Part shown: positions 7,056-15,450 of the stretch, piece after piece
How positions within the stretch are numbered: the stretch's first letter is position 1
Layout: every line of letters begins with the position of its first letter
Assembly: GCA_024637255.1 (NCBI GenBank)
Contig: JAGXFO010000013.1
Span: forward strand, 1-64,000
Length of the DNA stretch: 64,000 bases
Source of the DNA: Sulfurovum sp.
Lineage (GTDB): Bacteria; Campylobacterota; Campylobacteria; Campylobacterales; Sulfurovaceae
Direction: 5' to 3'
Translations under genes and position numbers: made by a program
Notes under the pieces: generated by a model
Databases searched by the model: none
Seen by the model: only the letters and a program-made list of their open reading frames with translations
Told to the model about the DNA's origin: nothing

Positions 7056-8345
7056 TTAAGCTTTTTTCCCAGATATATGGTTTTCATACTCTTTGACTAC
7101 AGTGAAAATGGCTGTAGTCAAATGCGTTAACTCCTCTTTTGTTATTACAAACGGAGGCATAATATAGACAAGATTTAAAAATGGTCTTACCCAGACACCT
7201 TCTCTTATAAATGCCGGAGTCATAAAACCCAAGTCAACCTCTTCGTTTAACTCCACAACACCAATCGCCCCAAGAATGCGAACCTCTTTTACTATCGTAA
7301 GCTCTTCACATTTTGTCAGCTCTTCATTTAACTGTGTTTGAATGTTTTGTATTCTTTCTTTCCATGGAGAATTTAGCAGTAGCTCAAGCGAAGCATTTGC
7401 AACGGCACACGCTAAAGGGTTTGCCATAAAGGTCGGTCCATGCATAAGCACATTCCCGTTTGCTTCAACACCCTGCATCACTTTTTTACTGGTGAGCGTT
7501 GCTGCAAGTGACATATATCCACCCGTAAGAGCCTTGCCAATACATAAAATATCTGGAGCCACTCCGGCATGTTCATAAGCGAAAAGTTTCCCCGTGCGTC
7601 CAAAACCAGTAGCTATCTCATCGAGTATTAGAAGTACATCATACTCATCACAAAGCTCTCTTACTCTTTTTAAAAACTCTGGCGAATAGATTCTCATACC
7701 ACCGGCACCTTGAACTATTGGTTCGAGTATAACAGCTGCTATTTGAGCATGATTTTGTTGGAGTTTTGTTTTAAAATCTTCTATATATTTCTCGTCCCAC
7801 TGCTCGCCAAACATACATGCCGGTGCCTGCGCAAAGATATTTTTATTAAGTACATCTTCAAATGCACTATGCATTCCCGTTACAGGGTCACAGACACTCA
7901 TCGCTCCAAAAGTGTCCCCATGATAACCATTTCTAAACGCCAATATCTTACTCTTTTGCTTATTGCCCTGGGAGTTCCAATACTGAAATGCCATCTTCAA
8001 AGCCACTTCTACACTTACACTTCCAGAGTCACTAAAGAAGATATAGTCTAGGCTTTCATCCGTAATCTCCAGTAGAGTTTGGGAAAGCTTTATTGCGGGC
8101 TCGTGCGTTAAACCGCCAAACATCACATGACTCATTTTTGAGAGTTGCTCTGTAGCTGCAGCATTTAATTCAGGTACATTATAACCGTGAATGACAGACC
8201 ACCAAGATGACATACCATCTATTATCTTCTTCCCGTCTTCCAACTCAAGATACACTCCCTTCGCTGATTTTACAAATGTCATATTTGATGATGGATTTGA
8301 AGGCGCATAAGGATGAAGAATATGCTCTCTATCGTACTCTAACAT
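7056..8345 (-). CDS. bioA: Adenosylmethionine-8-amino-7-oxononanoate aminotransferase
   Basis: A 429-residue class III PLP-dependent aminotransferase of biotin synthesis, converting 8-amino-7-oxononanoate to 7,8-diaminononanoate with S-adenosylmethionine as amino donor. Motifs include HPYAPSNPS at the start, DGMSSWWSVIHGYN, FSDSGSVSVEVALKMA, LDEIATGFGRTG and the lysine segment CIGKALTGGYMSLAATL. I place the start at 8345 because AAGGAT is well spaced before it; an in-frame ATG at 8405 would add 20 atypical residues. No other bio gene is nearby. Confidence 0.93.
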   Translation of the reverse strand: MLEYDREHILHPYAPSNPSSNMTFVKSAKGVYLELEDGKKIIDGMSSWWSVIHGYNVPELNAAATEQLSKMSHVMFGGLTHEPAIKLSQTLLEITDESLDYIFFSDSGSVSVEVALKMAFQYWNSQGNKQKSKILAFRNGYHGDTFGAMSVCDPVTGMHSAFEDVLNKNIFAQAPACMFGEQWDEKYIEDFKTKLQQNHAQIAAVILEPIVQGAGGMRIYSPEFLKRVRELCDEYDVLLILDEIATGFGRTGKLFAYEHAGVAPDILCIGKALTGGYMSLAATLTSKKVMQGVEANGNVLMHGPTFMANPLACAVANASLELLLNSPWKERIQNIQTQLNEELTKCEELTIVKEVRILGAIGVVELNEEVDLGFMTPAFIREGVWVRPFLNLVYIMPPFVITKEELTHLTTAIFTVVKEYENHISGKKA

Positions 8346-8408
8346 AAAATTTATCCTTATATTTTTGTGTATTATACAATCTTTCTTCCAGTTGTCTTTA
8401 TGCATACT

Positions 8409-8755
8409 CTATTTTGAATATGGCCTACGTTTTATATAATAAAAGCACAGAGGAATAATGTAAAGATTGACAACGATCGCAATGGCTAATTTTTTGGCTT
8501 CTTCTCTCATCCACAAGAGACGCTAACTTATCACCTTTATTTAGTGTTTTGGCTTTTGTGTTTGCATAAGAAGCATCAAGAGAAAAATTCGCATATCTGC
8601 TATAAGATATACCTTCTTATGATATGCTGTTTTAGTGTTTATATAAAGAGTATGTTTTACCATAAGAGGGTGTTTTTACGGTATTTTTAAAAAGTGACTC
8701 TATCTGCATGAAGAACAGCAGATAAAGTGGCTAAGAGTAGAATTATTTTTCTCAT
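8409..8755 (-). pseudogene. Decayed gene for a secreted or membrane protein
   Basis: This 347-bp stretch fills most of the 449-bp gap between tkt and bioA. On the minus strand it starts with a good signal peptide (MRKIILLLATLSAVLHA) that stops after 22 codons. Shifting frame gives SYSRYANFSLDASYANTKAK and GDKLASLVDE, interrupted by stops. A further shift gives KKLAIAIVVNLYIIPLCFYYIKRR, a membrane span with a positive end (ATG 8510 to TAG 8409). Three frames carrying coherent pieces in order look like one gene broken by frameshifts. The family was not recognised. The last piece alone could be a 33-residue membrane peptide. Confidence 0.42.
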
Positions 8756-8794
8756 CGTATTATCATTTATCTCTAAATCCCATAGGAAGAAAAC

Positions 8795-10786
8795 CTAAAG
8801 CTTACACTCTCCAAGCTCAACCTCTCTATACTCCACATCCATGAGTTTACAGGCACGTTTCATGATGCCTTCTTTGGTCAATCCAAACTTTTCAAAGAGT
8901 AACTCCGCAGGTGCTGAAGCGCCAAATGTTGTCATGCCTAAAACATCATCGGCGTAACGGTAGTACTCTGTGGCAGTTCCTGCTTCTACGGCTAAGACTT
9001 TTGTATTTGCATGAATCACTCTTCCTTTGTAGTCTGCATCTTGTTCATTGAAGAGGTCAAGACAGGGTACAGAGACGACGTTTGCTTTGATACCAAGAGG
9101 GGCTAAAAAACAGGCGGCATGAAGACAAGGCATAAGCTCTGACCCTGAAGCCATCAGTGTAAGTGTCGCATCTTTTCTTTCTTTAACAAGATACCCACCA
9201 CGCCCCACTTCTCCATAGTCACGTTTAGGTTTAAGCGTTTTAAGTTTTTGCCGACTCAATACAAAGCCATGAGGTGCCGTTTTCATACTCAGCGCTGTTT
9301 TCCATGCTTCCACATTTTCTGTAGCATCCGCAGGTCTCCATACATAAAAGTTTGGTAAAGCCCTAAACTGGCTTAAATGCTCTATTGGCTCATGTGTTGG
9401 GCCATCTTCACCCACCCCAATGCTGTCATGTGTCCAGATAAAAAAGTTTTGGATACCTGTCAGTGCTGCGATACGTGCTGCGGGTTTGAGATAATCTGAA
9501 AACACAAAGAATGTCGCATTAAAAGGAATCGTTGTACCATAAAGTGCCATCGCATTGGTAATGGCAGCCATAGCGTGCTCACGAATACCAAAGTGCAGGT
9601 TTCTTCCTTTGGGAAAGTCTCCCATGTTTTTAAGCTCTGTTTTATTAGAGGGTGCAAGGTCAGCAGAACCTCCTAGAAAAGAAGGGACTGCTTTTGCAAT
9701 GGCATTGAGTATGACCCCGTTTGAGTCTCTTGTTGCCATCTCTTTATCATTAGAGAAATCAGGGAATTCGATAGCGCTAAAATCAGGATTAAGCAGTTTT
9801 TCTAAGGCAATATTTTGCTCTATTAGTGGTGCTTCTTTATGTCTGTGAATCCATTCTTTTTCTGCCAGTTCACCCTGCTCCAATGCACATCTAAATCTTA
9901 GCAGTACATCTTCTGGAATCTGAAAGAAGGCTTCAGGATCAAAGCCTTCTTTTTCTTTTGACTCAGCAATAATTTTTTCACCCAAAGGTGCACCATGGGT
10001 ATGGTGTGTACCTTCAAGCTCACCTGCACCCTTACCAATGATAGTATTGGCGATGATAATCGTCGGTTTCACAGCAAATTTTACTTCATCCAGTGCTTTT
10101 TCAATGTCATCATAACAGTGCCCGTTAATCTCCATCACATTCCAGTTTTGTGCCCTAAATCGCCCTGCCACATCTTCGCTCCACGCGATGCTTGTATCGC
10201 CCTCAATGGTAATACAATTTGAATCATAAATCAGTACCAAATCTTTGAGCTTCAAGTGACCTGCCAATGCACAGGCTTCATACGAAATACCCTCTTGTAA
10301 ATCACCATCTCCACAAAGACAGTAGACTTTGTGGTCTACAAGGGCACACGTCTCAGAATTTACCTGATGTGCCGTGTAAACTTCTGCCATCGCAAAACCA
10401 ACCGCATTGGCAATACCTTGACCTAAAGGACCCGTGGTTATCTCTATCCCTTCAGTGTGTCCATACTCTGGGTGTCCGGGTGTTTTAGAGTCAAGTTGAC
10501 GGAAGTTTTTTAAATCATCAAGGCTTACATTATAGCCCCAAAGGTGAAGCAGTGAATAAATCAGTGCAGAGCCATGCCCACCTGAGAAAACCAAACGGTC
10601 ACGGTTGAGCCATTTTGGATTTTTAGGATTATGGCTTAGTTTTTCACTCAATACCACTGCGATATCTGCAAGACCCATAGGTGCACCCGGGTGTCCAGAG
10701 TTTGCTTTTTGTACCATATCTGCAGCTAAAAACCTGATGGTGTTTGCCATCTTTTTACGCATTCTGTTCTGCTCTGTCATTGCCAT
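8795..10786 (-). CDS. tkt: Transketolase
   Basis: A 663-residue thiamine-diphosphate enzyme of the non-oxidative pentose phosphate pathway, moving two-carbon units between sugar phosphates. The TPP-binding stretch GDGDLQEGISYEA and the conserved GHGSALIYSLLHL, GPLGQGIANAVG and THDSIGVGEDGPTHEP are all present, and length is normal. Start ATG 10786 is preceded by AAGGAAT. It lies 10 bp downstream of ispA on the same strand and is probably cotranscribed with it, supplying sugar phosphates in the same cell that makes isoprenoids by the DXP route (dxr at 26321). Confidence 0.95.
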   Translation of the reverse strand: MAMTEQNRMRKKMANTIRFLAADMVQKANSGHPGAPMGLADIAVVLSEKLSHNPKNPKWLNRDRLVFSGGHGSALIYSLLHLWGYNVSLDDLKNFRQLDSKTPGHPEYGHTEGIEITTGPLGQGIANAVGFAMAEVYTAHQVNSETCALVDHKVYCLCGDGDLQEGISYEACALAGHLKLKDLVLIYDSNCITIEGDTSIAWSEDVAGRFRAQNWNVMEINGHCYDDIEKALDEVKFAVKPTIIIANTIIGKGAGELEGTHHTHGAPLGEKIIAESKEKEGFDPEAFFQIPEDVLLRFRCALEQGELAEKEWIHRHKEAPLIEQNIALEKLLNPDFSAIEFPDFSNDKEMATRDSNGVILNAIAKAVPSFLGGSADLAPSNKTELKNMGDFPKGRNLHFGIREHAMAAITNAMALYGTTIPFNATFFVFSDYLKPAARIAALTGIQNFFIWTHDSIGVGEDGPTHEPIEHLSQFRALPNFYVWRPADATENVEAWKTALSMKTAPHGFVLSRQKLKTLKPKRDYGEVGRGGYLVKERKDATLTLMASGSELMPCLHAACFLAPLGIKANVVSVPCLDLFNEQDADYKGRVIHANTKVLAVEAGTATEYYRYADDVLGMTTFGASAPAELLFEKFGLTKEGIMKRACKLMDVEYREVELGECKL

Positions 10787-10796
10787 TGTTATTCCT

Positions 10797-11645
10797 TTAG
10801 TTGTGTCTGTTTAGATAAGTGCTCATCAAGGGTTGTAAAGCTGTTTGTAACTTTTCATCGAAGTCTTCAAATCGTCTTTGTAAATCTTTTGCCAAAGTAT
10901 CTGCTTCTTTTACAGTCTGTTCCAGTCCCAAAAGATTGACAAAGCTATTTTTATCGCCGTCATTTCCTGTGGTTTTGCCCGCTTCTTCTTCGCTCTGTGT
11001 TTCATCTATGATGTCGTCTTGTATCTGAAAAAGTAAACCCAAATCAATGCCAAAATCATACAGTGCATCTTGTGCTTTTTTCTCAAGTCCTACGATGACT
11101 GCTCCCATCTGCAGGGAAACAGCTATGAGTTTAGCTGTTTTATTTTTATGCAGTGTCTTTATCTGCTCAAGCCCAAGCGGTATGTTTTCAAAATAGCAGT
11201 CCATAGCTTGTCCAAGTACCATACCCCGACTGCCTCCGTCTCGCGCAAGCAGTTCAATCAGTTTTATTTTTATATCTGCACGCAGTGGTGCTTTGGCGAT
11301 AAGATAAAATGCATCTGTATTGAGTGCATCTCCTGCCAAAATGGCCGTAACCTCATCAAAACGTTTATGCAAGGTCAAATGTCCACGGCGCAGATCTGCA
11401 TTATCCATCGCAGGCAAATCATCGTGTATCAGCGAATACGTATGGAACATTTCAAGGGCCAAAGCAACAGGGAGTGTAGAGCTATAAAGCATCGGCTCAT
11501 AGGCATCAATGATGTTTAAAAGCAGCATAGGACGAAAACGTTTGCCCCCAGCAGACAGCATCACACCCAATGCTTCTTCATATACGGGGTGAAAGCTTGG
11601 TACTTGTGGTAAGTTTTCGTTGAGATACTGCTCAAATCTTTGCAT
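10797..11645 (-). CDS. ispA: Farnesyl/geranyl diphosphate synthase (short-chain polyprenyl synthetase)
   Basis: A 282-residue trans-prenyltransferase with both aspartate-rich motifs: HDDLPAMDNADLRRG (first) and FQIQDDIIDE (second). It condenses isopentenyl diphosphate with allylic diphosphates to geranyl and farnesyl diphosphate for quinone tails and undecaprenyl phosphate. GGKRFRPMLLL near the N-terminus is the usual substrate-binding segment. It is the first gene of an ispA-tkt pair and is divergent from the small membrane protein at 11702. Confidence 0.92.
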   Translation of the reverse strand: MQRFEQYLNENLPQVPSFHPVYEEALGVMLSAGGKRFRPMLLLNIIDAYEPMLYSSTLPVALALEMFHTYSLIHDDLPAMDNADLRRGHLTLHKRFDEVTAILAGDALNTDAFYLIAKAPLRADIKIKLIELLARDGGSRGMVLGQAMDCYFENIPLGLEQIKTLHKNKTAKLIAVSLQMGAVIVGLEKKAQDALYDFGIDLGLLFQIQDDIIDETQSEEEAGKTTGNDGDKNSFVNLLGLEQTVKEADTLAKDLQRRFEDFDEKLQTALQPLMSTYLNRHN

Positions 11646-11701
11646 GCTAACCCTAGGTTTTTTATTGGTGAAATTATATCTAAATAGGATAAAATACTTC
11701 T

Positions 11702-11923
11702 ATGAACAAAGAAACTATACAACAGGCAGTCATCTGGACAAAAAGATTACTCGGATTCATCGCTTTCTTGCTTTGGGGATATGTCATCTTCACCATATCA
11801 CATTCCCCTATACCCTTCATGGAGCAGGCACCCTACTGCATGGGAAGTACCATGCTCATTTTCGGGCTACTGACTGCTGCATATAAGGGCTTAGATTATT
11901 GGGGTTTACAACATAAATCATAG
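11702..11923 (+). CDS. Small two-span membrane protein of unknown function
   Basis: A 73-residue protein with two predicted membrane spans (about residues 16-36, LLGFIAFLLWGYVIFTI, and 46-64, MGSTMLIFGLLTAAY) and a charged N-terminus. It starts 56 bp from the divergent ispA start and ends 14 bp before the convergent aroK end. No clear ribosome site is seen, but the span pattern and a full fit to the space support a real gene over the overlapping frame at 11620-11886. Family not recognised. Confidence 0.55.
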   Translation: MNKETIQQAVIWTKRLLGFIAFLLWGYVIFTISHSPIPFMEQAPYCMGSTMLIFGLLTAAYKGLDYWGLQHKS

Positions 11924-11937
11924 TACTTTAACAAACA

Positions 11938-12450
11938 CTAAACCTTGCATTTTTTGGCTATAAATTCTATCTGCTCAGCAAGCGTCAACTTCTCAACATC
12001 CACTACAACATCTGCCAATTTTCTATACGCTTTCTCACGTTCATTATAAAGCTTTTTGGCTTTTTTCTCTTCTGAAAAGAGTGGGCGCTTTGCAAGTTTT
12101 GCTTTGGCATTTTTGGCTGTTTTTAGACGCTTATGTATCCACTCAAATGAGGCATCAAGCAATACTACCGTACCCAGTTTTTTAAGATTATCCACCTTAT
12201 AAAACCCGCCCCCGCACGAGACAAAAGTACCGTGGACACATTTTTCTATCCAGTCGGCAGTTTCCTGTTCCTGTTTTCTAAAATACGCTTCGCCGTGTTT
12301 TTCAAATATTTTTTTTACTTCTTTGTTCTCTTTAGATTCTATAAGGTCATCCGTATCAATATTGTATACTTTATATTTTTTGGCAAAAGCACGTGCAGTC
12401 GTTCCCTTACCCACCCCCATAAAACCTATAAGAATAATATTATTTTTCAA
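11938..12450 (-). CDS. aroK: Shikimate kinase
   Basis: A 170-residue P-loop kinase that phosphorylates shikimate at the 3-OH in chorismate synthesis. The Walker A loop GFMGVGKGTT occupies residues 9-18; most AroK proteins have GKST here, so the second Gly is a mild variant still compatible with phosphate binding. The shikimate-binding D34 (DTDD), R58 (YFRKQE) and the GGG at 80-82 are present. It lies 3 bp after the small conserved protein at 12454-12696. Chorismate made here also feeds MqnA (57469-58116). Confidence 0.88.
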   Translation of the reverse strand: MKNNIILIGFMGVGKGTTARAFAKKYKVYNIDTDDLIESKENKEVKKIFEKHGEAYFRKQEQETADWIEKCVHGTFVSCGGGFYKVDNLKKLGTVVLLDASFEWIHKRLKTAKNAKAKLAKRPLFSEEKKAKKLYNEREKAYRKLADVVVDVEKLTLAEQIEFIAKKCKV

Positions 12451-12453
12451 AGC

Positions 12454-12696
12454 TCATACCATATTGTAACGATCTATAATCTTTGAAAGTCTTTTACGAA
12501 GATTTTTCAATGCATCCACTGCACTTTCACCTTCAGCAGCAAGAGATTCAAACTCATCAAACTGTATCTTGGCAACCCAACCTATCTTAGTATGTTTTTT
12601 AATGCCTACAAAACGTACTTCTCCGAAATGCTCTTGTGCCATTTTATAAATACGTTCGATTCTTTCATCCAAGGTTTTAACATCTTTGCTGCTCAT
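12454..12696 (-). CDS. Conserved hypothetical protein
   Basis: An 80-residue charged, soluble protein: an N-terminal helix (DERIERIYKMAQEHFG), a short beta section (VRFVGIKKHTKIGWVAKIQF) and a basic C-terminal helix (DALKNLRKRLSKIIDRY). Start ATG 12696 is chosen because AAGGAC lies four bases upstream; an upstream ATG at 12726 has no ribosome site. The layout recalls small dsRNA- or HicB-like folds, but I do not recognise the family. It is transcribed together with aroK. Confidence 0.65.
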   Translation of the reverse strand: MSSKDVKTLDERIERIYKMAQEHFGEVRFVGIKKHTKIGWVAKIQFDEFESLAAEGESAVDALKNLRKRLSKIIDRYNMV

Positions 12697-12750
12697 CTTT
12701 GTCCTTTTGTATTTAATAAATTTCATCTCATGCGAGACCTTTACTTTCTG

Positions 12751-12766
12751 TTATAATTATAACATA
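12751..12766 (-). promoter_or_regulatory. Promoter -10 palindrome upstream of the 12454-12696 gene and aroK
   Basis: TGTTATAATTATAACA is a perfect 16-bp palindrome containing TATAAT on both strands. On the minus strand it lies about 60 bp upstream of the start at 12696. The palindromic form may reflect a regulator site or chance in AT-rich DNA. Confidence 0.4.
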
Positions 12767-12831
12767 TCAACAGAACAAAACTGCTACAAGCGGAAGCTTT
12801 TTAGACGTACGAACGATGGATTAGTGTGCAT

Positions 12832-14157
12832 TTATATTTTTATCTTTTGCCATTCGCCTTTATTGAAGGTAAGCCATAGCCATAGGGCTTTGACAAAAGT
12901 GTCTGCTATCATAGCGAGATACACAACAAAAATAGACTGAAAATACCAACTGAGTACAAAGGCGGGAATAATACGCACAAACCACAAGGAGATAAGATTA
13001 ATCTTCAAGGTTCTCTTGGTATCTCCTGCTCCTCTCAATGCACCCGAAATGACAAAATTATAGGCTAAGGGTATTTGCGAAAATCCCACAATACGCAAAT
13101 AAAGACTCGCTTCCTCAATAGTCTGTGCATCATCGGTAAAAAACCATACGATCTTTTCAGGTACAGCTATCATAAAAAACGAAAGAAAAAACATGAATCC
13201 TATAGTATATTTGAGCACAAGAATGACATCTTTTTTGGCCTGTTCAGGCCTCTTTGCTCCAAGTCCCTGCCCCATAAGCGCCATTGCCGCAATGGTAAAT
13301 CCGATGCCGGGCATAAACGCCAAACCTTCTACACGCAATCCTATCTGATAGCCCGCCAGCGCCTCCGTGCCATAGTGTGCGATAATTACCGTAAAAAGCA
13401 TAAAGCTTCCAAAAGTCAAAGAGCGTTCAAATGAAGCCGGAATACCCACTTTCAGCGCACGCTTCAACAAGGACTGTGAATAATGCCATGCAGGAATATA
13501 GGGCGTTTTAAGCCTAAGGTAGAGAACCGCGTACACGACGAATTCTAAGATATTGACTATTACCGTACCCACAGCTGCACCCATCACACCTAACTCCGGA
13601 AACCCATAATTACCAAATATAAGCAAATAATTTAAAAGCACATTCAGTATGATGGAAGCGCACTTTATATACATGGGTGTTTTGATATCTCCTGCAGCGT
13701 TGAGCGCGGTGACAAATACCAATTTCACAAATACAAACGGCAGCATCCATGTAAGCGTCTGCACATAATCTGCGCCCAGTGCCACCACCTCAGTAGCAGT
13801 ACCAAACCACACATAGACATGTGATGCCATAATATACCATAGCAGCATCATAGGCAAAGACAAAAAGAAAGCAAAACGAAGCAAAGTAGAAAGTCCGGTA
13901 GATGCGCGTGTCATCTGTCCTGCACCCATAAAACGTGAAAGCAAGGCAGAAGTACCCACATGCAGTAAAGTGAGTATGGCAAAGACAAACATCAGTGACT
14001 GAAGTCCAAGCCCTACAGCAGCCACGGCAAAAGCAGAGATACGTCCTACCATGATGAGATCTGTAATAATCTGTAGCATGTCCAGCAAAGAATTGATCGC
14101 TGCGGGAATGGAAAGTTTGAGTATTTTTTGATGTTTTTTAGGAAATAATTGTATCAC
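12832..14157 (-). CDS. MATE-family efflux transporter
   Basis: About 441 residues with twelve predicted membrane spans in two related halves, and the family's opening pattern KLSIPAAINSLLDMLQIITDLIMVGRIS. Members export drugs or metabolites by Na+ or H+ antiport across the inner membrane; the substrate cannot be told from sequence. GTG 14157 is preferred because it follows the upstream stop (14165-14167) by 7 bp, whereas ATG 14205 would overlap that gene by 41 bp and add a non-hydrophobic leader. It is cotranscribed with two small membrane proteins. Confidence 0.87.
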   Translation of the reverse strand: MIQLFPKKHQKILKLSIPAAINSLLDMLQIITDLIMVGRISAFAVAAVGLGLQSLMFVFAILTLLHVGTSALLSRFMGAGQMTRASTGLSTLLRFAFFLSLPMMLLWYIMASHVYVWFGTATEVVALGADYVQTLTWMLPFVFVKLVFVTALNAAGDIKTPMYIKCASIILNVLLNYLLIFGNYGFPELGVMGAAVGTVIVNILEFVVYAVLYLRLKTPYIPAWHYSQSLLKRALKVGIPASFERSLTFGSFMLFTVIIAHYGTEALAGYQIGLRVEGLAFMPGIGFTIAAMALMGQGLGAKRPEQAKKDVILVLKYTIGFMFFLSFFMIAVPEKIVWFFTDDAQTIEEASLYLRIVGFSQIPLAYNFVISGALRGAGDTKRTLKINLISLWFVRIIPAFVLSWYFQSIFVVYLAMIADTFVKALWLWLTFNKGEWQKIKI

Positions 14158-14164
14158 AAAAATC

Positions 14165-14491
14165 TTATCTGCTAATCTGAGCGATATACGCATAGAGCAA
14201 AACAATGGTCAAAGACGCTGTGCCCATCATCCATGTTGCTGCCACAAGCATTTTACCGGCATTGAACATTTGCCTGTATTTGTAAAGCATCGCCGGAAAA
14301 GCAACCAAGGCCACAAATACAGGAAAATACATCACAGGGCTTACATCATACTGTTCAATGGCATACTTCACAGCCATAAAAGAAGTATACACAAAGATAT
14401 AAACGATAGAAAGCACAAGCATTTGTGCAAACATAAAGATGATTCTTATGCCCGACTGGTTTTGCTTATCATTGTAGTACTGCATCTCCAT
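14165..14491 (-). CDS. Small membrane protein of unknown function
   Basis: A 108-residue protein with three predicted membrane spans (IIFMFAQMLVLSIVYIFVYTS, VMYFPVFVALVAFPAMLY and MLVAATWMMGTASLTIVLLY). The ribosome site AAGGCGG precedes the start. It lies 7 bp upstream of the MATE gene and 43 bp downstream of the DUF4389 gene on the same strand, so it may be an accessory membrane protein of that unit. Family not recognised. Confidence 0.65.
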   Translation of the reverse strand: MEMQYYNDKQNQSGIRIIFMFAQMLVLSIVYIFVYTSFMAVKYAIEQYDVSPVMYFPVFVALVAFPAMLYKYRQMFNAGKMLVAATWMMGTASLTIVLLYAYIAQISR

Positions 14492-14534
14492 ATTCCGCCT
14501 TTTTTAGAATGGCAGAATTATAGCACAGAGTTTT

Positions 14535-14807
14535 CTAGGCATTGGGCCAATCGCCTGAGGGCCAAGGCTTTTCATCTGTATTGAAACCTACATAAGAGAC
14601 AAGCTGTTTAGCGTACTCTGCCAAATTTTCTGTAAATTGTAAGATTTTTTCATTGGGCTCACCTGTCAACCAACAGTAGATAAGTTGGGTAATGGCAATG
14701 ATAAAAAGCACCATAGAGATAAATCTACCTATGATTAAATATAAAATCGTATAGAGTACTCTTAATACTCCTGGTTTTCCACATTTATTTGTTTTAATTT
14801 CTTCCAT
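14535..14807 (-). CDS. DUF4389 membrane protein
   Basis: A 90-residue protein with one long hydrophobic region (VLYTILYLIIGRFISMVLFIIAI) and a conserved amphipathic C-terminal part (FTENLAEYAKQLVSYVGFNTDEKPWPSGDWP). This pattern, with the closing KPWPFxDWP-like motif, is that of DUF4389. Start ATG 14807 follows AGAGAG; the frame extends upstream to 14879 without a good ribosome site. Function unknown; it is probably an inner-membrane protein. Confidence 0.72.
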   Translation of the reverse strand: MEEIKTNKCGKPGVLRVLYTILYLIIGRFISMVLFIIAITQLIYCWLTGEPNEKILQFTENLAEYAKQLVSYVGFNTDEKPWPSGDWPNA

Positions 14808-14887
14808 AGTTTCTCTCTTTCTTTTTACTTTGATTATATCAGATTTTTTCATCTTTATCCAAACAGCAGATGTATGCAAGATAAGGT

Positions 14888-15436
14888 TTAGCGCAGCACA
14901 ACCCTGATGGCTTCTGTCAGTGCCTCTTTTTCGATACTTCGCACTTTTGCATCATAGGCTTCAAAGGTAAGCCCTGCTTTAGTAACTTCTTTTTGCAAAA
15001 CAATCTCACCACCGTCAAGTTCGGAGCTGACATAATGCACACTTACTCCACCGTTTGGATACCTATCTTCATAACTTTTTTCTATGGCTTTTAAGCCTTT
15101 ATGCCTGGGAAGCAAGGAGGGATGCAGGTTAATACTTTTGATCTGTTCTGTAAATACCGGTGTCAAGATACGCATGAAGCCTGCAAGCACTGTCAAATCA
15201 GGACTGTAGTTTTGTAGGCATTCCACTACTGCCGTGTCAAAAGCTTCTCTACTCTCATATACTTTAGGATCTATAATTTCAAGAGGGATAGACGCTGCTT
15301 TAGCAATGTTGGTGCCATGGGCAACTGGATTATTTGTCAAGGCAACAACCACCTCAAACTCTTTACCATGTAAAGTATTGACAATATGTGCAAAGTTAGA
15401 TCCTCTGCCACTAAATAAAACCGCTATTTTTTTCAT
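14888..15436 (-). CDS. purN: Phosphoribosylglycinamide formyltransferase (folate-dependent)
   Basis: A 182-residue GAR transformylase that moves a formyl group from 10-formyl-tetrahydrofolate to GAR, third step of purine synthesis. The phosphate loop is SGRGSNF (residues 9-15) and the catalytic triad is N103, H105 (INLHPSLLPRHKG) and D141 (ELDGGEIV). It lies 14 bp after nnr on the same strand. A second, unrelated enzyme for the same step, PurT, is encoded at 17406-18569. Confidence 0.93.
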   Translation of the reverse strand: MKKIAVLFSGRGSNFAHIVNTLHGKEFEVVVALTNNPVAHGTNIAKAASIPLEIIDPKVYESREAFDTAVVECLQNYSPDLTVLAGFMRILTPVFTEQIKSINLHPSLLPRHKGLKAIEKSYEDRYPNGGVSVHYVSSELDGGEIVLQKEVTKAGLTFEAYDAKVRSIEKEALTEAIRVVLR

Positions 15437-15450
15437 GCCCGAATTTTACT

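Noticed and set aside
11620..11886. 88-codon plus-strand frame overlapping 11702-11923
   Set aside because: It starts inside ispA, is Cys/His-rich in a way typical of shadow frames, and lacks a ribosome site; the other frame has clear membrane spans.
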